Assembly (NCBI GenBank): GCA_963777485.1
Contig: CAVZQP010000001.1
Coordinates: 682,001-746,000 of the forward strand
Origin: Bog-473 sp963777485
Lineage (GTDB): Bacteria > Actinomycetota > Acidimicrobiia > Acidimicrobiales > RAAP-2
Direction: 5' to 3'
Length of the DNA stretch: 64,000 nt
Position 1 is the stretch's first letter. Each line of letters begins with the position of its first letter. The notes below the pieces were generated by a model. It did no database searches. It saw only the letters and a program-made list of their open reading frames with translations, and had not been told where the DNA came from. The position numbers and the translations under genes were made by a program. Positions 44,033 through 53,480 of the stretch are shown here, in pieces.

Positions 44033-45337
44033 TCACACCCGGTGGACCACGAGGTCCATGAAGTGCGCCGCGCACGAGATGCAGGGATCATGGTTCCGGA
44101 CGGCCTGTTCGCAGCGGTGCTGGAGCTCGTCGTTCGGAAGGGAGAGGCCGTCTTGGGCAACGCGGCGGAGATCGGCTTCGATGCTGAGTTGGTTCTGGGA
44201 TGTCGGCGGGACGATCCGTGCCTGGAGGATCGTTCCCTGCTCGTCGATCTCATACGCATGGAACAGCATGCCGCGGGGGGCTTCCGTGGCCCCGGTACCA
44301 CTCGCCGCACGGGGCTCCACGAATGTCGCCGGAGGGTCCGGAGGTTCGTAGCTGTCGATGAGGGAGAGTGCCTCGTCGCAGGCGAACACCAATTCCACGG
44401 CTCGTACGACGATGCTGCGAAATGGATTCACGCAGACAGGACCGAGTCCGGCGCGTGACGCCGCCTCTGCTGCGAGGGGCGTCAGCGACGCCGCGTTGAG
44501 CGCGTAGCGGGCCAGCGGTCCGGTGAGGTAGACGTCGCGACCGGCCAAGCGGGCGTGCAGGGCGTTGGATCGCTCTACCTGCTCCTCCACGACGAGGTCC
44601 GCGAACTCACCCGGCGTGAGATCGAGCCCGTCGGACGAGGCCGGGCGACCTGTTTCGATCGGGTAACGACCCCGGTCACGAAGTGCCACGAAGCGGTACT
44701 CCGAGGCGATGTCGGGAAACTCAAAGCCAGCGACCCATTCGACGGTCTCGAGGGCCGCATCCCGTGCCCGCCGCAGTGGTTCGGCCAGAGAGGCCACCGC
44801 GGCCGGGTCCGGCGAGCGATAGAACCCGCCGACTCGAACGTTGACCGGATGCACCGAGCGGCCCCCGACGGTCTCCATGATGAGCCTGCCGGAGCGCTTG
44901 AGCTCCAGACCGCGCACGACCGCCGGGCGGTCCCGTTCGGCGAGCTCGACTGCGTCCCGGCACCCCAGGAAGTCGGGCGCATGAAGCAGATAGACGTGCA
45001 GAGCGTGGCTCTGGATCCACTCGCCGCAGTAGAGCAGCCGGCGGAGCCGAGCCACCCGCTCGTCGACCTCGACCCCGCACGCGTCTTCCATCGCGGCGCA
45101 GGCCGACATCTGGTACGCCACCGGGCAGATCCCGCAGATCCGTGCGGTGATGTCGGGTGCCTCGGTGAAATGCCGGCCCACGAGAAGGGCCTCGAAGTAC
45201 CGGGGGGGCTCGAAGATCTCGAGGGCCACGTCGGTCACGAGACCGTTGCGGACCTCGACGGAGAGCGAGCCCTCGCCCTCGACGCGGGCGAGCCCCTCGG
45301 CGCTGATGGTGCGGGTACGACGCGAGCCGTGGCTCAT
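44033..45337 (-). CDS. [NiFe]-hydrogenase large subunit, group 3b-like
   Basis: A 434-residue catalytic subunit. The L1 motif R-I-C68-G-I-C71-P-V-A-Y-Q and the L2 motif D-P-C419-I-S-C422-A-A-H425 hold the Ni-Fe centre. A nine-residue tail after His425 (F-M-D-L-V-V-H-R-V) is the expected cleavage peptide for the maturation protease encoded next. L1 and the partner genes fit group 3b bidirectional NAD(P)-linked enzymes. It overlaps the small-subunit stop by ATGA. It would oxidise H2 or evolve it with NAD(P)H in the cytoplasm. Confidence 0.95.
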   Translation of the reverse strand: MSHGSRRTRTISAEGLARVEGEGSLSVEVRNGLVTDVALEIFEPPRYFEALLVGRHFTEAPDITARICGICPVAYQMSACAAMEDACGVEVDERVARLRRLLYCGEWIQSHALHVYLLHAPDFLGCRDAVELAERDRPAVVRGLELKRSGRLIMETVGGRSVHPVNVRVGGFYRSPDPAAVASLAEPLRRARDAALETVEWVAGFEFPDIASEYRFVALRDRGRYPIETGRPASSDGLDLTPGEFADLVVEEQVERSNALHARLAGRDVYLTGPLARYALNAASLTPLAAEAASRAGLGPVCVNPFRSIVVRAVELVFACDEALSLIDSYEPPDPPATFVEPRAASGTGATEAPRGMLFHAYEIDEQGTILQARIVPPTSQNQLSIEADLRRVAQDGLSLPNDELQHRCEQAVRNHDPCISCAAHFMDLVVHRV

Positions 45338-46209
45338 TGGCTCCGCTCCTCCCGGTCCCCGCTGGCCTGTTGCGCGGCACCGGGGTGCCGGCGGCCCGCG
45401 ATGACCACGGGGACGGGACCCCCCAGCCTTTGCGACGCCTCGGCAAAAGCCGGGGCGCCCGTGTTGAAAGAGGCGAACAAGCGGAAAAGTTCGTCGCTCG
45501 GCGTGCCGTTCCGTTCGAGCTGTGCCGCCAGGGACCCCGTGTTGGCCGTGTCGGCTGGTCCGAAACACCCGAAGCAGCCGCGACCGAGCGACGGGCACAG
45601 CGCGCCGCAACCAGCGCGGGTGACCGGTCCGAGGCAGGCAACGTCACGAGCGACGACCACGCACACCACGCCCCGGCCTTTGCACTCCTGACAGACGGAG
45701 TGGCCGGGTATCGCCGGGCGGCGCTCGGCCAAGAAGGCGGTCAGCACTTCGAGGAGCTGGCCGCGATCGATCGGACAGCCGTGGAGCTCGAAGTCGACCT
45801 CGACGTGCGCCGAAATGGGCGTCGAGGTGTCGAGCGACTGGATGTATTCGGGGTGCGCGTACACGGCCTGTGGGTACTCGCCGGGCCGGGCTGCATTGCG
45901 GAGGGCTTGGATGCCGCCCGCCGTCGCGCACGCTCCTATTGTCACCAGGCGGCGAGACGCCTTGCGAATGGCCTTGATCCGCTCAGCGTCCTCGGGAGTC
46001 GTGATCGACCCTTCGACCAGCGACAGGTCGAAGGGTCCGGGGGAGACGGCCGATGACATCTCGGCGAACTGGGCGATCCGTACGGCACCCGCAAGCGCCA
46101 ACAGCTCTTGCTCGCAATCGAGCAACGTCAGCTGGCAGCCGTCGCAGGAGGCGAACTTCCAGACGGCCAGCGTCGGGCGGTCGTCGTTGCTCTCGACCGG
46201 TACCGTCAT
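45334..46209 (-). CDS. [NiFe]-hydrogenase small subunit, group 3b-like
   Basis: A 291-residue subunit. Cys22, Cys25, Cys94 and Cys145 form the proximal 4Fe-4S site. The C-terminal half has eight more cysteines (173, 176, 183, 192, 201, 205, 212, 215) for two further clusters, so three in all. There is no Tat signal, as expected for a cytoplasmic enzyme. Start and stop overlap both neighbours (ATGA). Confidence 0.95.
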   Translation of the reverse strand: MTVPVESNDDRPTLAVWKFASCDGCQLTLLDCEQELLALAGAVRIAQFAEMSSAVSPGPFDLSLVEGSITTPEDAERIKAIRKASRRLVTIGACATAGGIQALRNAARPGEYPQAVYAHPEYIQSLDTSTPISAHVEVDFELHGCPIDRGQLLEVLTAFLAERRPAIPGHSVCQECKGRGVVCVVVARDVACLGPVTRAGCGALCPSLGRGCFGCFGPADTANTGSLAAQLERNGTPSDELFRLFASFNTGAPAFAEASQRLGGPVPVVIAGRRHPGAAQQASGDREERSQ

Positions 46210-47078
46210 CGTTCCCGCTGCGTCATCAGCTCTGCTACCTCGCCGCCGTAGGGCACCACAGGCCCGTCGCGACAGAGGAGAAGGGGACCGAGTTGACAGT
46301 GGCCGCACCACGCAAGGCCACATTGCATGTTGCGTTCCAGGGATACCCTGATCCGTCGCGGGTCGACGCCCATCTCCGCGAGTGCACGCGCCGTGAAGCG
46401 CATCATGATCTCCGGCCCGCACAGGAGTGCCGTGGTCCGCGCCGGGTCGAACCCCGCACCATGGAGCAGGGTCGTGACGAGCCCGACGTGTCCGTCCCAC
46501 CCCGGGTCGCCCACGTCCACCGTGACGGCGACGTCCACGCCCAGGCGCTCCCAGCGCCGGAGGTCCTGGGCGAAGACGACCTGATCGGGTTGGCGTGCGC
46601 CGACGAGCACGAACAGGCGCTGGTCAGGTCCCTTCCCTTGTCTGCTCATGGCCAGTTCCTCGATTGCACCTCTCAGGGGCGCGAGGCCGATGCCTCCGGC
46701 GACGACGACCACGTCACCACGGCCGGTCCCGAAGGCCTCGATACCCCAGTCGGTCCCGAAAGGCCCACGGACCCCGAGCACATCTCCGGGACGGAGGGTG
46801 CACAGGGCGTGGGTCACCGCCCCGACGTCGCGCACGGTGTGCTCCAACGTCGTGGTGCCACGGGGTGGACTGCTGATGGAGATCGCAGACTCTCCGACTC
46901 CGAATGCAGTCAGCATATGGAACTGACCGGCGCGGAAGGTTCCGGCTGCGCCTTCGACGGGGACGCTCGACAGTGTGACGACGTCGGCGGTCTCCGGTCG
47001 CACCTCCACCACCCGATGCGGCGCCGGGGTCATCGGCCCGTAGGGCGCGACAGGAACGGCCAGGCTACCCGCGGGCAT
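46206..47078 (-). CDS. Hydrogenase FAD/NAD(P)-binding subunit with [2Fe-2S] domain
   Basis: A 290-residue ferredoxin-NADP reductase-like protein. The FAD-binding barrel has S-I-S-S-P-P; the nucleotide-binding domain has V-V-V-A-G-G-I-G-L-A-P-L-R and L-C-G-P-E-I-M-M. The C-terminal [2Fe-2S] site is Cys253, Cys258, Cys261 and Cys269, like dihydroorotate dehydrogenase electron-transfer subunits. It exchanges electrons with NAD(P). ATG 47078 overlaps the end of the cyclic-nucleotide-binding gene by 14 bases. Confidence 0.92.
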   Translation of the reverse strand: MPAGSLAVPVAPYGPMTPAPHRVVEVRPETADVVTLSSVPVEGAAGTFRAGQFHMLTAFGVGESAISISSPPRGTTTLEHTVRDVGAVTHALCTLRPGDVLGVRGPFGTDWGIEAFGTGRGDVVVVAGGIGLAPLRGAIEELAMSRQGKGPDQRLFVLVGARQPDQVVFAQDLRRWERLGVDVAVTVDVGDPGWDGHVGLVTTLLHGAGFDPARTTALLCGPEIMMRFTARALAEMGVDPRRIRVSLERNMQCGLAWCGHCQLGPLLLCRDGPVVPYGGEVAELMTQRER

Positions 47079-47538
47079 CGTTGGTTCCGTAGAGGTCCAG
47101 GAGACGGAGACGGGTCGCCTGTAGTCGTTCGAGCAGCACCGATGCCACCCGTTCCAAGAGGACGTACCCGAGGGCGGGATCCGCCTCGGCCTTGCGACGC
47201 AGACAACGGGCGTCGACGACGATCGCCCCCACATCGTCGACGGCTCGAGCATCGAACTGCCACCGGTAGGGCGGAATGAGCCAGCTCCAGCCGACGGCGG
47301 CCCCGACGCCGAGGGTCTCGACCACGATCGTCCCACGGTCCGGGGAGTGGATCTCGATGGCGACCCGGCCGCGACGTAGGAGGAAGAGGGAGTCCGCGGG
47401 GTCGCCCTCGCGTAGGAGCAAGGAGCCGGGCGGGAACGCCGCGTTGCGGGCGCAGGTCGTCACCTCGTCGAGCAATTCGGAGGGGAGTCCCGCCAGGAGT
47501 GGATGACGTACGAGGAGTTCGGCGATCGAGGTCGTCAT
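47065..47538 (-). CDS. Cyclic nucleotide-binding-domain subunit of the hydrogenase operon
   Basis: A 157-residue single cNMP-binding domain with no DNA-binding region. L-L-L-R-E-G-D-P-A-D-S-L-F-L-L-R-R-G-R-V-like strands precede a weak cassette around G-V-G-A-A-V-G-W. The canonical Arg of the R-S-A motif is not seen, so nucleotide binding is doubtful. Start and stop overlap both neighbours, so it is made in step with the enzyme subunits. I recall a similar gene in the mycobacterial group 3b (Hyh) operons. A regulatory or structural role in the complex is inferred. Confidence 0.88.
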   Translation of the reverse strand: MTTSIAELLVRHPLLAGLPSELLDEVTTCARNAAFPPGSLLLREGDPADSLFLLRRGRVAIEIHSPDRGTIVVETLGVGAAVGWSWLIPPYRWQFDARAVDDVGAIVVDARCLRRKAEADPALGYVLLERVASVLLERLQATRLRLLDLYGTNDARG

Positions 47539-48722
47539 ATTGCGCCGGCTGCCGTATCCCGCGTCCCGGCACCATCGGCGGCGCGGATGGCAGCCGCCTC
47601 CTCGGTGAGGTCGATCCCGACTGGGCACCAGGAGATGCAACGGCCGCAGCCCACACACCCGGAGGTGTCGAATTGGTCCCACCATGTCGAGAGCTTGTGC
47701 GTGAGCCACTGTCGGTAGCGCGAGGCCGTGGACGCGTGCACGGGTTGTCCGGCGAGATAGGAGTGATCGAGGTCGAAGCACGACGACCAGACGCGGTGCC
47801 TCGAAACGGCGCCGGTGACGTCGGTCGTGTCCCGAACGTCGCTGCAGAAGCACGTTGGGCACACCAGGGTGCAATTTCCACAAGCGAGGCACCGTTCAGC
47901 GACATCGGCCCACCGCGGGTGATCGATGTTGCGGGACAGCAACTCGGGCAGACCCGGTGTCTCGAGGCTGCGGCTCATCGCCGCCTCGGCGCCGCGCAGG
48001 AGGCGGTCGCGCGCCGCTAGGTCTGCCTCCGACGCGTCGCGAACCGGTAGCCCGCTGAGCACATCGGCACCCCGCTCCGTGCCGATCCGAATCAGGTAGC
48101 GGAGGCCACGGGTCTGTGGAAGCTCGGTCAACGCGAGGTCGAACCCCGCTCCGGCCGCGGGACCCGTGCCCATCGAGGTGCAAAAGCAGGTCGCCGCCGG
48201 AGCCCCGCATTCCGCCACGACCACGAAGCTGTCCCGGCGCCGCTCGGCGTAGCCCGGGTCAACGGCGGCACCTCCCACGAAGACGCGGTCGAGGACGTCC
48301 AACCCGGCCAGCTCGCAAGGGCGGGCGCCGATGATGGCGAGCGGGCGATGGGGCTGCGCAGGATCGCTGCCGGTCTGTCGCAACGTGACTGCGACCGCCT
48401 GTTCGTCACCTTCACCCCCCGGGGGGCCCGCTTCGGCTCGCCACAGTTCCTCCTGGGGCGGGAAGAAGTCCGCCTTGTAGGAACCCGGGCCCACGGCCCA
48501 TCCGAAGAGCATGCCGTCGTCGGTTGCCCGCAGGCGGTAGTGGCCGGGTGACTGCTCGTCGTGGTAGCCGGCCGGAAGGTCGGTCACCCCGGTCACCACG
48601 CCGGGCATGATCGCTCCGTCACGCACCACCGGTCCTCTGGTGTCGTAGCCCAGGTCGACCAGCTTTGCGATCATGGCGCCCAGACCATCGAGGTCGAGGA
48701 CACCTGTGTCACCGATACGCAC
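47535..48722 (-). CDS. Hydrogenase iron-sulfur (beta) subunit
   Basis: A 395-residue protein of the group 3b beta-subunit family. Two C-terminal 4Fe-4S sites: Cys278-x2-Cys281-x2-Cys284-x3-Cys288 and Cys356-x2-Cys359-x2-Cys362-x3-Cys366; extra cysteines at 291 and 293 follow the first. It wires the small subunit to the FAD subunit. First gene of the operon, starting with GTG at 48722; the 121-bp gap to the divergent FkbM gene must hold the promoter, though I see no recognisable regulator site. Confidence 0.92.
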   Translation of the reverse strand: MRIGDTGVLDLDGLGAMIAKLVDLGYDTRGPVVRDGAIMPGVVTGVTDLPAGYHDEQSPGHYRLRATDDGMLFGWAVGPGSYKADFFPPQEELWRAEAGPPGGEGDEQAVAVTLRQTGSDPAQPHRPLAIIGARPCELAGLDVLDRVFVGGAAVDPGYAERRRDSFVVVAECGAPAATCFCTSMGTGPAAGAGFDLALTELPQTRGLRYLIRIGTERGADVLSGLPVRDASEADLAARDRLLRGAEAAMSRSLETPGLPELLSRNIDHPRWADVAERCLACGNCTLVCPTCFCSDVRDTTDVTGAVSRHRVWSSCFDLDHSYLAGQPVHASTASRYRQWLTHKLSTWWDQFDTSGCVGCGRCISWCPVGIDLTEEAAAIRAADGAGTRDTAAGAI

Positions 48723-48843
48723 GGTGCCAGCGTGCCACCGCTGGCGATTGTCGGAAAGGGCTGAAAGCTCCTATGGGGTTTGCGAGGGTTCGATATCCCC
48801 CGGGGGCGCCTCGGCGACCAGGGCAGCAGGTACCGTTCGCTGA

Positions 48844-49887
48844 ATGGGCACACAGGAGTGGGGCCGTCCCGGCGAAACCTGGTGGCATGGGGCCAAGGAC
48901 AGGATGAGGCCTTGGCGCGACCGTCTCGTGCGCCGTCTCGGGGGCACTGCGCCCGAGCGTGGGATGACCTACGAGCAGTTGGTGCACCTCCTCTATCCCC
49001 GGCTGCCCGACGACTTGCGCGCCGAGGTCGACGAGGCGGCGATCGGGGACCTGGCGAGCGCGTCGACGATCCGCCACATGCTCGGGTCGATCGAACACCA
49101 GTTGGCGCCGACCGCATTCTCGGTGCAGCTGACCGACGAGGACGCCGTGCGGTGCACCGTGGGCCAGGTCGAGCTGCTGTGTGACGAGGCCGATGCCGCG
49201 GTCACGCCCGGCCTGCGCTCAGGCACCTACGAGCCCCACCTCACCGCGGTCTTCGAACGGTATTGCCGCCCCGGCATGACCGTTGTCGATGTCGGCGCCA
49301 ACCTCGGTTACTTCTCCCTGCTGGCGTCGAAGTTGGTGGGACCAGCCGGGAGGGTCATCGCGCTCGAGCCGAATTCAGAGAACTGCCGGCTCCTGTTGTC
49401 ATCACTCCGTCTGAACGGCTTGTCCAACGTCGACTTGCTCCCGGTGGCGGCGGACGAGGCGCCCGGCTGGGCGTACTACGCCACGCACGTGGGCTCGAAC
49501 GGCGGCCTCGTTGACGACGACAACCTGTTGTCGCGCTTCGGCACGGTGGTCCCGACGTTCCGGCTCGACGACCTCGTCGATCGCAAGGTCGACTTCTTGA
49601 AGATGGACGTCGAAGGGGCAGAGGGACGGGTTGTCCATGGTGCCACCCGGATCATCGAAAAGGATCGCCCGATCGTCACGACCGAGCTGAAGGAGGAAAT
49701 GCTTCAGCGTGTTTCGGGTCGTTCGGTGGCGGACTACCTGGGTTACTTCGGCGATCTCGGCTATCTGCCCACCCTGTTGGACAAGGAGAACGGTACGGAG
49801 AAGCCCTACCCGTCCGTGCGGGCGTTGCTCGACGAGTGGGTGGCCGACGAGCTGCGCGACGTGCTGCTGCTGCCGGCTCTACAGTGA
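48844..49887 (+). CDS. FkbM-family methyltransferase
   Basis: A 347-residue protein with an N-terminal ~115-residue helical region and a C-terminal SAM-binding domain. V-V-D-V-G-A-N-L-G-Y-F-S is motif I, A-L-E-P-N follows strand 2 and F-L-K-M-D-V-E-G-A-E is the FkbM signature. It would O-methylate a sugar or polyketide-like compound. It is divergent from the hydrogenase operon and has no visible partner; the helical N-terminal part is not recognised. Confidence 0.88.
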   Translation: MGTQEWGRPGETWWHGAKDRMRPWRDRLVRRLGGTAPERGMTYEQLVHLLYPRLPDDLRAEVDEAAIGDLASASTIRHMLGSIEHQLAPTAFSVQLTDEDAVRCTVGQVELLCDEADAAVTPGLRSGTYEPHLTAVFERYCRPGMTVVDVGANLGYFSLLASKLVGPAGRVIALEPNSENCRLLLSSLRLNGLSNVDLLPVAADEAPGWAYYATHVGSNGGLVDDDNLLSRFGTVVPTFRLDDLVDRKVDFLKMDVEGAEGRVVHGATRIIEKDRPIVTTELKEEMLQRVSGRSVADYLGYFGDLGYLPTLLDKENGTEKPYPSVRALLDEWVADELRDVLLLPALQ

Positions 49888-49951
49888 GGCGTCGCGTGGG
49901 CAGCGCCCGCGCGACATGCATCGGTGGAAGCCTGCCCGCCGGAGCGGTCCT

Positions 49952-50530
49952 CTACCGGGCCTCGACCTGACCCTGATCTCGCGCCGGCCCGACCAGCGCA
50001 GCCAGCAACGATTCGGCGTCCTTGGCGACGATCAGGCGGTCCACCTGTCTGGCCTTGATGAAGCGCTCGGCCACGGCATGGCCGACAAAGTCCAGGAGGT
50101 CGTCGAAGAAGCCGTCGACGTTGAGGATGCCGCAACACTTGTCGTGCAGGCCGAGCTGCGCCCAGGTGACGGATTCCATGAACTCCTCCAGGGTGCCGAA
50201 ACCGCCGGGAAGCATGGCGAAAGCGTCGGACAGGGAAGCCATCAAGGCTTTGCGCTCGTGCATAGTGGTGACGACGTGCAGGTCGTTCAGCGACGCGTGT
50301 GCGATCTCGTGGCCGGCGAGCGATTCGGTGATGACGCCCGTCACCCGGCCGCCTGCCGCGATCGCCGCGTCCGCGACGACACCCATCAGGCCGATCGACG
50401 CACCTCCGTAGACCAGACCGACGCCGCGTTCGGCCAGGCCTTGTCCGAAGGAGGCCGCGGCATCGGTGAAGGCAGGATTGGTGCCAGGGCTCGACCCGCA
50501 GAACACGCACACGGAACGGGGGAGCGTCAC
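49952..50530 (-). CDS. LOG-family (TIGR00730) nucleotide phosphoribohydrolase
   Basis: A 192-residue Rossmann-like protein with the family motif P-G-G-F-G-T-L-E-E and an upstream V-C-V-F-C-G-S-S-P-G. Such proteins release free bases such as cytokinins from nucleoside 5'-monophosphates. The GTG start at 50530 overlaps the stop of the MFS gene (GTGA), so expression is tied to the exporter. Reading further upstream in this frame runs into the MFS gene and is rejected. Confidence 0.92.
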   Translation of the reverse strand: MTLPRSVCVFCGSSPGTNPAFTDAAASFGQGLAERGVGLVYGGASIGLMGVVADAAIAAGGRVTGVITESLAGHEIAHASLNDLHVVTTMHERKALMASLSDAFAMLPGGFGTLEEFMESVTWAQLGLHDKCCGILNVDGFFDDLLDFVGHAVAERFIKARQVDRLIVAKDAESLLAALVGPARDQGQVEAR

Positions 50531-51996
50531 GCGACACTGCCCTCGGGCACCGTGACCGGGCCGCCCCTGACCTGTCGCACACGCTTGCGCGGCGGCACGA
50601 TGGTCTCGGCGGCGTCGCTGTCGTGGATCGTGACGGAGAAGACGACTCCGATGAGCGCGAACACGGCGGACGCCAAAAAGGCGAGGTGATAGGCGGTCAT
50701 GTCGGGTTTGGCGGCGCCACCAGAAGCAGTGGCCGCCCCGACGCCGATGAGCACGGTCGAGAGGATGGCCACGCCAGTGGCGCTGCCCACCTGGCGCATC
50801 GTGTTGAAGAACGTCGACGCCCGGCCCATGGATTCCGGAGTGATCATGGCAAAGGACGCAGCCTGGTTGGGAACCATCACCTGCGCCATCATCCACCCGA
50901 GCACGAACATGAGGCCGCGGATGAGCCACAGGTTCGTGGTCACGGTGATCTGCGTCAGGACCAAGGTGGCGGCGGCCAGACCGAGCAGGCCCCCGGTGAT
51001 GTGACGCCGCGGCCCGACCCGCGGGTAGATGATCCGGCTCGCGAACTGTGCCCCGATCATGACCCCGAATGCCTCGGGGAAGGTCGACAATCCGGACTGC
51101 AGGGGAGTCATCCCACGGGCGTCCTGGAAGTAGAGGGGGATCAGGTAGAGCATCCCGAGGAAAGCGGCGGCAACCACGAACATGATCACGTTCGTCGACC
51201 GGAAGAGGCGGCCCGAGAGCAGTCGGAGGTCGATCAGCGGCTGACGCGTCCGGAGCTCGGCGATGGTGAAGGCACCCAGGAGCGCAGCCCCGACGACGCA
51301 CGAGATGATCACGGATGCCGACGACCAGTGATCGAGTGGTCCCTCCGAGACCCCGTACATCAAGAGGCCGAGGCCCGCGCCACCGAGTACCCAGCCGCGG
51401 CCATCGAGACGGCCCGCGTCGGTGGTGCCGGTGCGCTCGAGGAAGAGTGCGCCGAACGTGATCGCCAAGATCCCGAGCGGCAGGTTGACGAAGAAGACCC
51501 AGCGCCAGCTGAGGCTCGTCACCAGGAGGCCGCCGAGCACCGGCCCAATAGCCGGCGCCATCGTGGTCGGAATGGTCAGGATGCTGGCGGCCCGCACGCG
51601 CTCGGCAGGCGGGAAGACCCGGAACAGCATGGCCATCCCGACCGGAGCCATCATGCCGCCGCCGGCGCCCTGCAGGACGCGGAACGCCACGAGCTGGGTC
51701 ATGTTCTGCGCGAGGCCGCACAAGACCGAACCGACGGTGAATACGGCGATCGCAGCCAGCAGTACGCGTTTGCCTCCGAAGCGGTCTCCCAGCCAACCCG
51801 ACGCCGGAATGAAGACGGCGAGGCTCACGAGATACGCGATGACAATGCCGTCCACCGCGGTGGGTGCGATGTGGAAGTCGCGGCCGATCGTCGGGAGCGC
51901 CACGTTGACGATCGTGATGTCCATGATGTTCATGAACATCGCCGACACGAATACCGCACCGACCACGGTCTTCTGGTTGAGTCGGTGCGCTGCCAC
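50527..51996 (-). CDS. MFS multidrug exporter (DHA2/EmrB-like)
   Basis: A 489-residue membrane protein with about 14 hydrophobic segments. N-I-M-D-I-T-I-V-N-V-A-L-P near the N-terminus is the DHA2 motif; G-D-R-F-G-G-K-R is motif A and G-P-x-L-G-G is motif C. It would export drugs or metabolites using the proton gradient. It is the first gene of a two-gene unit with the LOG protein. Confidence 0.92.
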   Translation of the reverse strand: MAAHRLNQKTVVGAVFVSAMFMNIMDITIVNVALPTIGRDFHIAPTAVDGIVIAYLVSLAVFIPASGWLGDRFGGKRVLLAAIAVFTVGSVLCGLAQNMTQLVAFRVLQGAGGGMMAPVGMAMLFRVFPPAERVRAASILTIPTTMAPAIGPVLGGLLVTSLSWRWVFFVNLPLGILAITFGALFLERTGTTDAGRLDGRGWVLGGAGLGLLMYGVSEGPLDHWSSASVIISCVVGAALLGAFTIAELRTRQPLIDLRLLSGRLFRSTNVIMFVVAAAFLGMLYLIPLYFQDARGMTPLQSGLSTFPEAFGVMIGAQFASRIIYPRVGPRRHITGGLLGLAAATLVLTQITVTTNLWLIRGLMFVLGWMMAQVMVPNQAASFAMITPESMGRASTFFNTMRQVGSATGVAILSTVLIGVGAATASGGAAKPDMTAYHLAFLASAVFALIGVVFSVTIHDSDAAETIVPPRKRVRQVRGGPVTVPEGSVA

Positions 51997-52222
51997 CGCC
52001 TTGCCTCTCCTTCCGCTGCGTCTTCGGGAGGAGCGGTGACGGGGTGGCGACCGCCGGCATCACTGCTCGGCTCCTCGTTCGACCCTAGGCGCTCTGCCGC
52101 AGGCTCCGGGTCGCCGTCACGAAGACAGCGCGTGGCGCGCCCAAATCACCCCATCGCGGCTCCTAACCTTGCGCCCGTTCGGGGTTCGGGCGGATCTCCG
52201 CGATCCTGTGAGAAAGAAAGGG

Positions 52223-53401
52223 ATGACGACGGCCATCGAGATCGCTCGCCGGCCCACTGGGACCCGCCGAGCCTCCGTTGCAGCGAGCGTGACGCTCGCG
52301 ACCCTCGCGGTGCTGGCCGGAGCGCTCCTTCCGGCAGAGCCGGTGGCCGCGGCCACGCACCCGCTCCGCGCCTCGTCGCACACGGTCTGGCTGTGCCGCC
52401 CCGGCGCGGCCTCCGATCCCTGCGCCTCCGACCGAACGGCGACGAGCGTGGGGGTGAACTTCGCCAAGGCAGCCTTCTCCACCGCCGTGACGCCTCCGGC
52501 CAAGACCTTCGACTGCTTCTACGTGTATCCGACCGTGTCGGCCGAGGCGAGCCTCAACTCGGATCTGGCGATCCAAAAGGAGGAGACCGACATCGCGGTC
52601 GGCCAAGTCTCGCAATTCTCCTCGGTGTGCAACGTGTGGGCGCCGATGTACCGGCAAGCGACCAAGGCCGCACTCGGCGACGGCGAAGCCTTCACCGCAC
52701 AGGTGATAGCCACCGCCTACGACAGCCTGCTTGCCGCGTGGAAGGACTACCTCGCCCACGACAACCACGGCCACCCGGTGGTCTTCATCGGTCATTCGCA
52801 GGGCGCGGCGATGCTGATCAGATTGCTGCGCTCTCAGGTCGACCCGTCGGCCCAGCTGCGCAAGAAGCTGGTGTCGGCGATCATCCTCGGCGGCAACGTC
52901 CAGGTCGCGAAGGGGAGCGACATCGGCGGGAGCTTCCGGCACATCCCGACGTGCTCGTCCGCGTCTGCGACGGGCTGCGTTATTGCCTACTCCACGTTTG
53001 CCTCGGAGCCCGGGCGCGACGCCATCGTCGGCCGGCCCGGTCAGGGTGTCAGCTTCCAGTCCGGTCAGACCACACGTCGCGGGCAGCAGGTGGCCTGCGT
53101 GAACCCCGCAACCTTCTCGTCGAAAGCCGGCGACCTGGTTCCCATGTACCCGACGGTGGTGCACCGGGTCGCCGGGGTCACCACCCCTTGGACCGCGTTC
53201 CCCCAGCTGTACACGGCCCAGTGCATGCAGCACGGTGGTGCCGCCTGGTTCCAGGTCCACCGCATCCTTCCGCCGACGCAAGATTTTCGGCCGTCCGTCA
53301 CCAACGAGGGCCCGATGTGGGGGTACCACCTCGACGACATGAACCTCGCTCTCGGCAACCTGATCCTCGACGTGGCCTACGAGGAGGCCTCTTACCGCTG
53401 A
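52223..53401 (+). CDS. Secreted DUF3089-type alpha/beta hydrolase
   Basis: A 392-residue protein. An N-terminal signal peptide (R-R hydrophobic core A-V-L-A-G-A-L-L) ends in A-V-A-A-A. The domain begins V-W-L-C-R-P-G, the nucleophile elbow is G-H-S192-Q-G-A, and W-G-Y-H-L-D-D near the C-terminus carries the likely histidine region. DUF3089 proteins are lipase-like and lack experimental substrates. ATG 52223 is chosen over 52169 because AAGAAAGGG precedes it and the signal sequence follows. Confidence 0.87.
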   Translation: MTTAIEIARRPTGTRRASVAASVTLATLAVLAGALLPAEPVAAATHPLRASSHTVWLCRPGAASDPCASDRTATSVGVNFAKAAFSTAVTPPAKTFDCFYVYPTVSAEASLNSDLAIQKEETDIAVGQVSQFSSVCNVWAPMYRQATKAALGDGEAFTAQVIATAYDSLLAAWKDYLAHDNHGHPVVFIGHSQGAAMLIRLLRSQVDPSAQLRKKLVSAIILGGNVQVAKGSDIGGSFRHIPTCSSASATGCVIAYSTFASEPGRDAIVGRPGQGVSFQSGQTTRRGQQVACVNPATFSSKAGDLVPMYPTVVHRVAGVTTPWTAFPQLYTAQCMQHGGAAWFQVHRILPPTQDFRPSVTNEGPMWGYHLDDMNLALGNLILDVAYEEASYR

Positions 53402-53480
53402 GGCCGCGCCGTACACGGGGGTGCAGGTAAGGATCGGCTCCGAGAAGGTGACTGTGAGGCGGCGGTCATAGACTCGGAAG

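Noticed and set aside
44033..48722. Group 1h high-affinity uptake hydrogenase
   Set aside because: The operon has FAD/NAD(P) and dicluster iron-sulfur subunits, lacks a Tat signal on the small subunit, and fits group 3b instead.
49952..52063. 703-codon frame joining the LOG protein to upstream sequence
   Set aside because: The upstream part is the wrong frame of the MFS gene; the GTG at 50530 with a GTGA overlap is the true start.
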